Source of the DNA: Bacteroidales bacterium
GTDB taxonomy: Bacteria; Bacteroidota; Bacteroidia; Bacteroidales; VadinHA17
Assembly: GCA_025455505.1 (NCBI GenBank)
Contig: JALOMK010000087.1
Coordinates: 1-8,158, forward strand
Length of the DNA stretch: 8,158 nucleotides
Direction of reading: 5' to 3'
Under the pieces are notes generated by a model. It searched no databases and was not told where the DNA came from. It worked only from the letters and a program-made list of their open reading frames with translations. Both the position numbers and the translations under genes were made by a program. This document shows positions 1-7,057 of this stretch, in pieces. Each line of letters starts with the position of its first letter. Within the stretch, counting starts at the first letter, position 1.

Positions 1-953
1 TCGAGCCATGCAAGCCTGTATTTCTCCATTGCCCTTCCGAAGCGGATCGAGTTGTTCACGTCGAAATGCCCGAAATGGTCTGCGCACAGGGGGATCTCAT
101 ATCCTACGCCTTCCCTCACCTTTGCAACATATTCCTCGAGACCGGCAAGGCCCTTGTCGGTTATCTGAACCTGGGTGAAGGGATGAAGGGTATTTCCGTA
201 ACCCATATATGTTCTAAGATCGTACTGGCCTGTGGCGCCGTCCCAGAATTTTGTATTTACAAGAGACCCGGGATTCTTTGCAACCACGTGTATTCCAAGG
301 TCCATTTTCAGCCATGTAAAGCCCTGTACTTCCACCCTGCGTTTCATGACTTCAGCGAACTGAGTGGGATTTTCCGCCCCCGGGGTGTCAGCATACAGTC
401 TTACCTTATCCCTGTACCTGCCGCCGAGAAGCTGCCATGCCGGAACATTGTAAGCCTTGCCGGTAAGATCCCATAGTGCCATTTCAACTGCACATACTCC
501 GCCTCCCTGGCGGCCGTGATAGCCGAACTGCCTGATTATCTTGAAAAGCATTTCAACATTGCACGGATTCAGTCCGAGTATCCTGCTTTTAAGCATCAGT
601 GCATATCTTACATCAGCTCCGTCTCTTACTTCACCAAGCCCGTATATACCCTGGTTTGTATCGATCCTTATGATATGCTTGTTCATGATCGTTGCATAGC
701 GCATATCAGTGATTTTAAGTTCAGATGGAGCCGACGACCTCTGGACATTCTGTGTCGTCTGTGCAATTGTGTCCTCTATGCGGAGAGACATGAGTCCGCC
801 CAGGGCTATCCCCCCGAGGGCAGTCCTTTTAAGGAAGGCCCGGCGGCTGTTGTCGGTTGCAGGATTATTGAGCTCAGCCTGTATGGCTGCAGCTTCGGCC
901 TGCTCCATTTTCCTGTTTTCTGATTTTATTTTTTCAATTATGTTCTTCATCAT
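1..953 (-). CDS. Tat-exported mandelate racemase/muconate lactonizing enzyme family protein (enolase superfamily), 3' end outside window
   Basis: Partial gene: 317 complete codons are present and the frame runs off the left edge. The start is ATGATG, so 953 or 950 are equally possible; upstream is A/T-rich with no Shine-Dalgarno. Residues 36-42 are SRRAFLK, a textbook twin-arginine motif, followed by a Gly/Ala/Leu-rich stretch (45-56) and a likely cleavage site near TIAQ (62-65), so export of a folded metalloenzyme is expected. The enolase N-terminal capping domain covers about 79-180 (VEMALWDLTGKA at 157-167, then PAWQLLGG at 171-178). The barrel begins with RLYADTPG. A Lys-x-Asp (K216, D218) sits at the usual Lys-x-Lys position. 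D292 in CADHFGH is the probable first metal ligand. The edge codon (GA?, residue 318) follows AWL where the second acidic ligand is expected. A long K216-to-D292 gap, YxxRFGxxxxxY-like spacing and D292/318 spacing resemble the mannonate/galactonate dehydratase branch, so a sugar-acid dehydratase is the best guess; the substrate is unknown. Confidence 0.9.
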   Translation of the reverse strand, partial: MMKNIIEKIKSENRKMEQAEAAAIQAELNNPATDNSRRAFLKRTALGGIALGGLMSLRIEDTIAQTTQNVQRSSAPSELKITDMRYATIMNKHIIRIDTNQGIYGLGEVRDGADVRYALMLKSRILGLNPCNVEMLFKIIRQFGYHGRQGGGVCAVEMALWDLTGKAYNVPAWQLLGGRYRDKVRLYADTPGAENPTQFAEVMKRRVEVQGFTWLKMDLGIHVVAKNPGSLVNTKFWDGATGQYDLRTYMGYGNTLHPFTQVQITDKGLAGLEEYVAKVREGVGYEIPLCADHFGHFDVNNSIRFGRAMEKYRLAWL

Positions 954-991
954 ATAAGTTATTAGTTAATTGTAAATGTTTTATAACTTAA

Positions 992-1009
992 CCCACCCCG
1001 GCCCCTCCC
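992..1009 (-). other. Canonical G-quadruplex motif in the leader of the enolase-superfamily gene
   Basis: The minus strand reads GGGAGGGGCCGGGGTGGG, four runs of three or more G with one- to two-base loops. This fits the standard G3+N1-7 pattern and is on the strand that would be transcribed. It ends 38 bases before the downstream ATG at 953. Its first two G runs are also one arm of the palindrome at 1002-1017, so the two structures are mutually exclusive. Folding in the cell is not shown. Confidence 0.55.
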
Positions 1010-1017
1010 GGGAGGGG
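1002..1017. repeat. Perfect 16-bp GC palindrome
   Basis: CCCCTCCCGGGAGGGG is its own reverse complement. As RNA it could form a six-bp stem (CCCCTC/GAGGGG) with a CCGG loop. On the minus strand it is followed by CCGGGGTGGG and not by a U-tract, so it is not a standard intrinsic terminator. It could be an RNA structure, a protein-binding site, or the core of a dispersed intergenic repeat. Confidence 0.75.
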
Positions 1018-1058
1018 ATGTGAGTGCATCCACTTTCACTCGCGCGATGCGTGAATCC
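1016..1058. repeat. Imperfect inverted repeat next to the GC palindrome
   Basis: Left arm 1016-1030 (ggatgtgagtgcatc) and right arm 1046-1058 (gatgcgtgaatcc) pair at their ends, GGAT with ATCC and GCATC with GATGC, around an unpaired internal loop. The enclosed 15 bases are the apical loop. It abuts the palindrome, so the whole 992-1058 block may be one repeat element. The pairing is modest and could be chance. Confidence 0.35.
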
Positions 1059-1076
1059 GGTAAGGCCCCATACCGT

Positions 1077-1140
1077 ACACCCCAAACCTCACACCCCAAA
1101 CCTCACACCCCAAACCTCACACCCCAAACCTCACACCCCC
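1077..1140. repeat. 14-bp minisatellite, about 4.5 copies
   Basis: The plus-strand unit AAACCTCACACCCC begins at 1084, 1098, 1112 and 1126 with no mismatches, and a partial copy (ACACCCC) precedes it at 1077-1083. On the transcribed minus strand the unit is GGGGTGTGAGGTTT, giving five runs of at least four G spaced by ten bases. Identical copies suggest recent expansion by slippage or unequal recombination, so copy number may vary between strains. It starts about 20 bases after the RraA-like stop codon. Confidence 0.93.
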
Positions 1141-1159
1141 TTTGCCTTTACGCCTTGTC

Positions 1160-2092
1160 TTACCAGTTCCTGTCTTTGAAGTACTTATCCAGTTCCTCCT
1201 TGCTCATAGGAAGCTTGCCGGGGTACTTGCTGAGCCAGTCGGTGAAGTCTTTCTTGATTGCATCAGACCATGCGCTGTCGATCTCGCCCGGCTTGTATTT
1301 GCCCTCGCGCAGCCTCTGGTGGCCAAATTCATCGCGGAGGGCTGTCATTTCAGAAGTAATTACGAGATCTTCGACAAGGTGAGCAGGAATGAAGATGACA
1401 CCATATTTTTTAGCGAGCACTACATCACCCGGAAGAACAACGGCACGTCCAATCCTTATGGGTGCGTTTATTGACAGGAGGCTCATTTGCATGATGTAGG
1501 ACGGATCATTTCCCTTGACCCAGCCGTTAAAGCCTTCTATCTCGCTCAGGCCTTCAACGTCGCGGACCGACCCGTTAAATATCACCCCGCGCTTTGTTTT
1601 GGCGTAAATTGAATTGCCGAGGTTATCGCCGATGAGAGTTCCGTCGATTATTTTTCCGTAAGCATCGGCTACATAAACATCGCCATCGGTAAGGACATCA
1701 ATGGGCCAGGAATTTGTACCACCCTGTTTTGCACGTCCCTCACTAATGCCTTTCTCCTTAATGTACTTATCCAGGTCTGCCCTCATCGGTATGTACTGGG
1801 CAGTCACAACCCTCCCGGTCATCGGCTTATCAGGGTTGATTATCTCCCATCCGCTTTCGAACTGGTTCTGGTAACCTTTGTTTCTGAGGACTCCCCAGGC
1901 CTCTTCAATTGAGATGTTCTTAAGCCTTTCAAGGATTGCATCAGAGACCTTAGGTCTGCCGTCGGCGAACCTTTCGCCTTTCCAGTCGGGAGTGAGAGCC
2001 TTGATATATTCCGGGGTCATACCCACATTCTGGGCAAGGAGCCTGCCCGCAAGCAGCAGAAATGCTGCAAAAAGGATAGTTTTTCTGTTCAT
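1160..2092 (-). CDS. Exported RraA-like / class II pyruvate aldolase-like protein (310 aa)
   Basis: Residues 1-20 form a signal peptide: MNRK, a hydrophobic core TILFAAFLLLAG, then cleavage around RLLA/QN. The RraA-like fold (also annotated dimethylmenaquinone methyltransferase-like, or HMG/CHA aldolase-like) spans about 85-245. Key positions are GDNLGN at 155-160 and NGSVRD at 173-178. D156, R177 and D178 reproduce the D-X20-R-D spacing described for metal-dependent HMG/CHA aldolases, where Arg binds the pyruvate carboxylate and Asp supports the metal. PGDVV at 221-225 and the GVIFIPAH strand at 231-238 complete the core. Typical RraA proteins have about 160-220 residues; here there are about 80 extra N-terminal residues (including the signal) and a charged tail of about 60 residues ending in KYFKDRNW. 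It probably acts in the periplasm on a 2-oxo acid, as aldolase or decarboxylase; RNase E regulation is implausible for an exported protein. The start is preceded by A-rich sequence. Substrate unknown. Confidence 0.88.
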   Translation of the reverse strand: MNRKTILFAAFLLLAGRLLAQNVGMTPEYIKALTPDWKGERFADGRPKVSDAILERLKNISIEEAWGVLRNKGYQNQFESGWEIINPDKPMTGRVVTAQYIPMRADLDKYIKEKGISEGRAKQGGTNSWPIDVLTDGDVYVADAYGKIIDGTLIGDNLGNSIYAKTKRGVIFNGSVRDVEGLSEIEGFNGWVKGNDPSYIMQMSLLSINAPIRIGRAVVLPGDVVLAKKYGVIFIPAHLVEDLVITSEMTALRDEFGHQRLREGKYKPGEIDSAWSDAIKKDFTDWLSKYPGKLPMSKEELDKYFKDRNW

Positions 2093-2166
2093 ATTTCAGT
2101 TTTTATTTTTTTTAAATATATTTAAAAGGAAGCATGGTTTAACGCCATGCTTCCTTTTGTTAAAAG
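2093..2166. other. 74-base susD-to-rraA-like gap
   Basis: The gap holds a strong hairpin (2124-2158) beginning eight bases after the SusD stop, then an A/T-rich stretch of 31 bases up to the RraA-like ATG. That stretch is too short to fit a clear independent promoter plus leader, so downstream expression most likely depends on read-through. No TAnnTTTG motif was seen. Confidence 0.6.
2124..2158 (-). terminator. Perfect 14-bp stem-loop after the SusD-like gene; attenuator or partial terminator
   Basis: Arms 2124-2137 (aaaaggaagcatgg) and 2145-2158 (ccatgcttcctttt) are exact complements with a seven-base loop. In the minus-strand RNA the stem ends in UUCCUUUU followed by AAAUAUAUUU, so the U-tract is short and partly paired with upstream As. 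The same arrangement on the plus strand makes it potentially bidirectional. Its position suggests it lowers expression of the two enzymes relative to SusC/SusD, or protects the 3' end of the susCD transcript. Confidence 0.7.
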
Positions 2167-3801
2167 TTAGTTTGCATCCCACCACACTTTCTGTGCTATC
2201 TCAACCTCGCGGGTCATCGACTGTGACCAGCCCTGGGCATCGAGAGCGGCATTCAGGTTGTCGAGGTTGTTCGACCTTTCGTTCTCCACATATGCATACT
2301 TGTTCGGCATGCTTGCAGTTGCGGAGTTCGACGGAAGGTTGAGATTCATCCTTCTGACATTGAACCATGCCTCAGTTGGATTCATGTACATCGAAACCCA
2401 CATCTCCTCAGCGATCCTCTGTATTGCAGCGGCGCCTGTTCCAAGCGGATTGGCAGTGATATAAGCCGTAATATCGCCGGCAGCTATTTTCTGGAACGAC
2501 TGAAGTCCGGCATATGCCGACAACTGGTTCATGTTTGCAGTTATTGCCGCTGAATACGCGGCATCGGCTGTAACACCACCGGTAGCCCAGCCGTTAAGAG
2601 CTGCTTCGGCAATCAGGTAATTCATTTCTGCCGCAGTCAGGATGTGAAGAGGCTGATCCAGTGTGTAAAGGAAAGGATTCGGGCTTGTGTAGGTCCAGTG
2701 ATATGCGGCAAGCGACGGTGCAGGGTTTGCGTTTGTCCCGTGAACCATGCCCTTGGCCTGTGTAAGATCCCAGTTCCATTTTGTTACATCCCTCCAGTAT
2801 TTCTGCATGTCGGAGGCAGTTACGGCTGTGATTGTATTGTTGAGTCTTCCTCCGCAGTATACCTTCATCCTCGGATCATTTTTGGCCTTCATGAAGTCTA
2901 CGAAATATTCGCCCAGTTTGATATACCTTTCAGGGTCCCCCGAGGGAGATCCTTCGAAGAAGGAACTGTAAGGGCTCTTTTCGCTGTTCATACCATCCTT
3001 GGTCAGGAGTACCCAGTTGTCGGAGTTGCTTGTTATCACACCTCCGGCTATTGCTTTTTCAGCGTAGGTTTTTGCAAGGGCATTATCAGCGACGGATGCC
3101 CGCATTGCTATCCTGAGCATCAGTGAGTAGGCATACTTTTTCCATTTTGTTGTGTTGCCGGCATAGACAATGTCACGGGCTTTCTTTGAATCTGCATCGC
3201 CCTTCCATGTAACGGCAACTGCTGCCGATGCTGTTGAGAATGACTGCGCAGCCTCGTCGAGGGTTTCGAGCATGTACTTGTAAATGTCAGCCTGCCTGTC
3301 ATAAGTGGGTTTCGTTAAGTCAGCTATGTATGCAAGCCCGGCATCAGTTATCGGAACATCGCCATAGAAATCCGTGAGCCGCTGTATTACGGCAACTTTC
3401 ATGATCCTTGTCATGGCAAGGTTGTTAACCTGGTTGGGATCATTTTTCTCGACAAGGTAATCTTCAAGAGCCACCGCCATCTTTAGCGAGCCTGTATAAA
3501 CACCCCAGGGGCTGTCGTTAAGACCCTGGTCGAACTGGTACAGTCCGCCCATAAGCATAAGGTTGGAGTATGTTGCGTAATACTTGCAATAACCCCCTTC
3601 AACTCTTACCGGGTTGCCTCCCGTGGAGCCACGTCCATGGTTTATGAGAATGTTTGTGAACATCATCGACATGTCGGAATTCTCGGGAGTGAGCATGTAC
3701 TTCGGATCGTCGAGATCCGTAAGATAATCGGTGTCGCAGGCATAGCCGCCGAAAAGTATCAGGACGGCAAGAGATAATTTCAGTAATATTTTATTTTTCA
3801 T
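2167..3801 (-). CDS. SusD/RagB-like nutrient-binding outer-membrane lipoprotein (544 aa)
   Basis: The start MKNKILLKLSLAVLILFGGYAC is a lipoprotein signal with lipobox GYAC; C22 would be lipidated. The following DTDYLTDLDD is acid-rich, like the surface-export signal of Bacteroidota lipoproteins, so the protein probably sits outside the outer membrane as the lid of the SusC channel. Family signs include the early LTDLDDPKYMLTPEN segment, helical repeat-like stretches through the middle (for example QVNNLAMTRIMKVAVIQRLTDFYGDVP), the NYLIAEAALNGW helix, and the C-terminal EAWFNVRR (477-484) and NKYAYVENERSNN (500-512). These fit the SusD-like_2 type and normal length for the family. It lies 11 bases downstream of the SusC stop, and that gap follows a tandem TAATAA stop. 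The ligand cannot be read from sequence; saccharide or sugar-acid oligomers are likely. Confidence 0.95.
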   Translation of the reverse strand: MKNKILLKLSLAVLILFGGYACDTDYLTDLDDPKYMLTPENSDMSMMFTNILINHGRGSTGGNPVRVEGGYCKYYATYSNLMLMGGLYQFDQGLNDSPWGVYTGSLKMAVALEDYLVEKNDPNQVNNLAMTRIMKVAVIQRLTDFYGDVPITDAGLAYIADLTKPTYDRQADIYKYMLETLDEAAQSFSTASAAVAVTWKGDADSKKARDIVYAGNTTKWKKYAYSLMLRIAMRASVADNALAKTYAEKAIAGGVITSNSDNWVLLTKDGMNSEKSPYSSFFEGSPSGDPERYIKLGEYFVDFMKAKNDPRMKVYCGGRLNNTITAVTASDMQKYWRDVTKWNWDLTQAKGMVHGTNANPAPSLAAYHWTYTSPNPFLYTLDQPLHILTAAEMNYLIAEAALNGWATGGVTADAAYSAAITANMNQLSAYAGLQSFQKIAAGDITAYITANPLGTGAAAIQRIAEEMWVSMYMNPTEAWFNVRRMNLNLPSNSATASMPNKYAYVENERSNNLDNLNAALDAQGWSQSMTREVEIAQKVWWDAN

Positions 3802-3812
3802 GACAGCGCTTA

Positions 3813-6800
3813 TTAGAAATTTATGTTGAGATTCAGTGTGTATGAGCGTGCTGCCGGCAAGGCACGGTTATTGATACCGATTGCACCGCCTGTACTCGGG
3901 TCTCCGTTCGGCAGGTTGTTGTATATGTCAGCCAGGTTTCGTCCGACGATAGACACGTTCAGATTCTGAACAGGAAGATTCTTTAACACGCTTTTCGGGA
4001 CAGCATAGCTGAGTGACAGCTGCCGGAATTTCGCGTATGAGGCATCGAAGACGACCATCTCTGAAACCCTTTTTGTAAAACCTTCACGGTAGTAGTTCTC
4101 AAAATGCTTTACATGGTAGGGTATCTCATTTCCTGCAACAGTAACAGGACTGGGAAGGTTTGCTGCCGGGTTTGCGTTGATCGTATAGCCCGGAGCAGCT
4201 GTAACGTCGGTCCAGACTGGGGCAGAAGAGGTGCCTGTATTATAAACACCTTCAATAAAAAGGCTGCCGTCTCTTCCGGGCAGGGTTGAAATGCTTTGTC
4301 CTCTCTCAACCATTTCCTGCTCTGCCTCAAAAGCTACTTTTCCTCCCCATTTCCCATCGACGGAGGCTGTAAGCGTTAATCCCTTCCATGTAACGTTTGC
4401 AGTCACGCTTCCCGTGTTCGGGTGAACTCCATAGCCAAGAAGAGTCTTCTGAGGATCCCTTGCAGGCCTCCAGCTCTGGTGAGCCTGCCCGTTATAGTTG
4501 AATGTCCATCTTTCCCATGCCGGTTTGCCATCGACATATTTCTGGGTATAACCGTAGATAGCATAAGGCCGCAGGCCGACAACCTGTTTGACATCGATGC
4601 CGCCGCCGATACCTACGCTTCCGGCACTAACTTCCGATACTCCTCCAAGGTCGAGAATCTCTCCCTGGTTATATGAATATGCAACGTTTAACTCGACTCT
4701 TACTTTGTCAGTAACCGGCACAAGTGTAAGCATCAGTTCGTGACCTTTGTTACCAATTGCTCCAAGGTTCACTGTAGCGCTTGTATAACCGGATGACTGG
4801 GGAAGCGTTACACCTACTATGTCATTGGTTGTCTTTTTGTCATAATATGAATAATCGATGCCTATGCGGTTCTGGAAAAAGCGCAGGTCTGCTCCAACCT
4901 CATATTCCCTGGTTTCATAAGGAAGAAGGTTGGGATTGGCGATACTATTTGGCAGCCCGAGTGTTGGTGTGCCCATGTAACCAGTGGCGTCGATGTTGTA
5001 ACCTATCTTTGTTGAATAAGGGCTCGATCCTCCGCCTACTTCAGCATACGATGCCCTTATTTTGCTGAATGTGATCCATTTGGGCAGCGATATCTGGTTG
5101 TGCAAAAGGTAGCTGACACCTATGCTTGGATAGAATATGCTGTTGTTCTCAGGGGCAAGTGTTGAGAACCAGTCATTCCTTCCTGTGGCAGTAAGATAAA
5201 CAAGATCTTTAAACGAAATCTCGGCACTTCCATAGGCTGAGTTTATTCCTGAATGACTGTTACCAACGCTCGTGTAAAGTTGTCCGGCATTTGTTACGAC
5301 GTGGTAGAAGGGAATGAGAAGCTGGTCACCCCTTATCCCGTCCTGGTTATAGTTTGAGCGTGTCTGGCTGCCACCCAACATTGCCACGACATTGAATTCA
5401 CCGAATTTCTTGTTGAAGTTCAGTGAGAATTCTGCATTATTCTGGTTATTGATCGTGGTGTACTCCTCAACAGCGCCTGTTCCTGCCACGTTGCCACGGA
5501 GGAAGCCATAGGCATCGATATTCGTCACTTTGAGTGTTGTTGTCTCAGTGCCTATCCTTCCCATGATCCACAGCCATGGCGTAATGTCATACCTGAGCAT
5601 TGCGGATGCGGATACCCTGTCCCTCAGGTCCTGCTGTGAATCCTGGTATGCCGACCAATAAGGGTTCTGGTAGTAGTCGTTAGTACTGAAGGGAAGCATC
5701 CATCCGTCGGGTTTTGCACCCCATTTGTCGGTGTCGCCCTTGAGCCAGTTGATGTCCCAGTTTGTAGGAATTATCGACAGCATCTGGATATACCTGCCGG
5801 GATTGGGCCTGTTTTTGCTTTTTGATGTCGAGTAGTTTGAACGAACATCGAGAGTGATCTTTTTTCCGAATTTACCATTATATGAAAGGCTTACTGTCTG
5901 ACGGTTCATATCTGAATTCGGTATCGGGGCAGTGTAGCGCATGTCTGAAAAAGATGCCCTGATGCGGTTTGTTTCGTTGCCTCCCGAAAAAGAAAGGTCA
6001 TTATTGATTGTCGACCCGGTTCTCATGAAACTATCCCAGTGATCCTCAAGATATGCAAATGTAATCGGGATGTCGGGATTATCGTTGAAATTCAGGTTCA
6101 GAGCCCTGCCGTCATACCTGGGACCCCACTGGCGGTGTACCTCCTGGTTCCAGGTTGTCGGATACGTGTCGCTGTTGTCTCCGTTCGATCCCGAGTTGCC
6201 ATAGAGTGTCTGGCGGCCCCTGTACGGATCAACATACTCCTCCATTCCGAAACTGCCATTGTATGAAATGCCAATTCCCTTTGTACGTGTCCCTGCCTTC
6301 GTTGTAATAAGGATTACACCGTTCGACGCCCTGGAACCATAAAGAGCAGTTGCTGCCGCACCCTTAAGGATACTCATTGTTTCAATATCGTTTGGGTTGA
6401 GAGTTGTGAGGGCGTCACCAAGGTCACGGCCACCAACACTGGAAGAACTTCTTGCAATCGGGACTCCGTCAATTACATAAAGCGGGTTGTTATCCCTGCT
6501 TATCGACGTGTTTCCCCTGATAGTGACTTTCGATGATCCGGCTGCCCCGGTACCTGCAACGTTAATGTCGACACCGGCAATCTTGCCCTGGAGCGAGTTC
6601 ATGATATTCACCTCGGAAACCCTCTGAATGTCATCGCCCTTTACTTCGGCAGCCGAATAGCTTAGTGCCTTCTGCTGCCTTTTTATTCCAAGAGCCGTGA
6701 CCACAACCTCTTCCATCTGTGTAACCTGCTCCTCAAGAGTGACATTGATGACAGACTGGTCGCCGACGATTATCTCCTGGCTTGCATAACCGATAAAGGA

Positions 6801-7019
6801 GAACTGAAGGGTTGAGTTGTTGTTCGGCACCTGGATGCTGTAGCCTCCCTGACCGTCGGAAGATGCACCGATAGTTGTTCCCTTCACCAGGACTGTCACC
6901 CCGGTAATGGGAAGATTGTCCGATGCACCAGTCACCTTTCCCGTGACTGTTTTTTGTGCAAGAACTGCCTGGAATCCTGCACAGAGCAGGAAAACAAGCA
7001 ACATTGTGAATTTTCTCAT
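3813..7019 (-). CDS. SusC/RagA-family TonB-linked outer-membrane transporter (1068 aa)
   Basis: A 22-barrel TonB-dependent channel that should import the ligand captured by the adjacent SusD-like protein, energised by TonB/ExbBD. Residues 1-21 are a signal peptide ending VLAQ. Residues about 23-98 form a carboxypeptidase-regulatory-like domain (VTGKVTGASDNLPITGVTV, then the FSFIGY strand). A TonB-box-like EEVVVTALG is at 103-111. The plug follows, with IRGNTSISRDNNPLYVIDG (168-185) and LKGAAATALYGSRASNGVI (218-236), the hallmark SusC signature. The rest is beta-barrel ending in the terminal strand SYTLNLNINF with a C-terminal Phe. There is no N-terminal STN domain, so it should not signal through an anti-sigma partner. 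The ATG is preceded by A/T-rich sequence, 38 bases after the propeller gene, and the length is normal for the family. Confidence 0.97.
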   Translation of the reverse strand: MRKFTMLLVFLLCAGFQAVLAQKTVTGKVTGASDNLPITGVTVLVKGTTIGASSDGQGGYSIQVPNNNSTLQFSFIGYASQEIIVGDQSVINVTLEEQVTQMEEVVVTALGIKRQQKALSYSAAEVKGDDIQRVSEVNIMNSLQGKIAGVDINVAGTGAAGSSKVTIRGNTSISRDNNPLYVIDGVPIARSSSSVGGRDLGDALTTLNPNDIETMSILKGAAATALYGSRASNGVILITTKAGTRTKGIGISYNGSFGMEEYVDPYRGRQTLYGNSGSNGDNSDTYPTTWNQEVHRQWGPRYDGRALNLNFNDNPDIPITFAYLEDHWDSFMRTGSTINNDLSFSGGNETNRIRASFSDMRYTAPIPNSDMNRQTVSLSYNGKFGKKITLDVRSNYSTSKSKNRPNPGRYIQMLSIIPTNWDINWLKGDTDKWGAKPDGWMLPFSTNDYYQNPYWSAYQDSQQDLRDRVSASAMLRYDITPWLWIMGRIGTETTTLKVTNIDAYGFLRGNVAGTGAVEEYTTINNQNNAEFSLNFNKKFGEFNVVAMLGGSQTRSNYNQDGIRGDQLLIPFYHVVTNAGQLYTSVGNSHSGINSAYGSAEISFKDLVYLTATGRNDWFSTLAPENNSIFYPSIGVSYLLHNQISLPKWITFSKIRASYAEVGGGSSPYSTKIGYNIDATGYMGTPTLGLPNSIANPNLLPYETREYEVGADLRFFQNRIGIDYSYYDKKTTNDIVGVTLPQSSGYTSATVNLGAIGNKGHELMLTLVPVTDKVRVELNVAYSYNQGEILDLGGVSEVSAGSVGIGGGIDVKQVVGLRPYAIYGYTQKYVDGKPAWERWTFNYNGQAHQSWRPARDPQKTLLGYGVHPNTGSVTANVTWKGLTLTASVDGKWGGKVAFEAEQEMVERGQSISTLPGRDGSLFIEGVYNTGTSSAPVWTDVTAAPGYTINANPAANLPSPVTVAGNEIPYHVKHFENYYREGFTKRVSEMVVFDASYAKFRQLSLSYAVPKSVLKNLPVQNLNVSIVGRNLADIYNNLPNGDPSTGGAIGINNRALPAARSYTLNLNINF

Positions 7020-7057
7020 AGTTAAAGAATTTAGGTTAAATAGATTGGTTTGGATAT
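7020..7057. other. 38-base gap between propeller gene and susC-like gene
   Basis: This short A/T-rich gap follows the TAA of the propeller gene. I see no hairpin and no clear promoter on the minus strand, which supports co-transcription of the propeller protein with SusC/SusD. Confidence 0.5.

Larger units (their letters stand above)
954..1159. other. 206-base non-coding spacer with repeats and G-rich structures
   Basis: This spacer separates the RraA-like gene from the downstream enolase-superfamily gene. No credible coding sequence was seen. From the RraA end it holds a 14-bp tandem array (1140-1077), an imperfect inverted repeat (1058-1016), a perfect GC palindrome (1017-1002) overlapping a G-quadruplex motif (1009-992), and an A/T-rich leader of about 38 bases before the ATG. 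I found no match to the Bacteroidota promoter pattern TTTG/TAnnTTTG on the minus strand. The length and structure suggest a processing, partial termination or leader-control region, or a dispersed intergenic repeat. Confidence 0.7.

Noticed and set aside
66..923. Plus-strand open frames of about 135 residues
   Set aside because: They lie antisense to the enolase-superfamily gene, have no recognisable domains, and are Cys-rich in the way antisense frames of GC-biased genes often are.
1002..1017. Intrinsic terminator
   Set aside because: Neither strand has a U-tract after the palindrome.
1077..1140. CRISPR-like array
   Set aside because: The copies are contiguous 14-mers with no spacers; this is a simple tandem repeat.
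2644..3126. Plus-strand open frame of 160 residues
   Set aside because: It is antisense to the SusD-like coding sequence, whose family match is clear over the same stretch.
3813..7019. SusC as a transducer of a sigma/anti-sigma system
   Set aside because: There is no N-terminal STN domain before the carboxypeptidase-like domain, and no sigma or anti-sigma gene is in the window.
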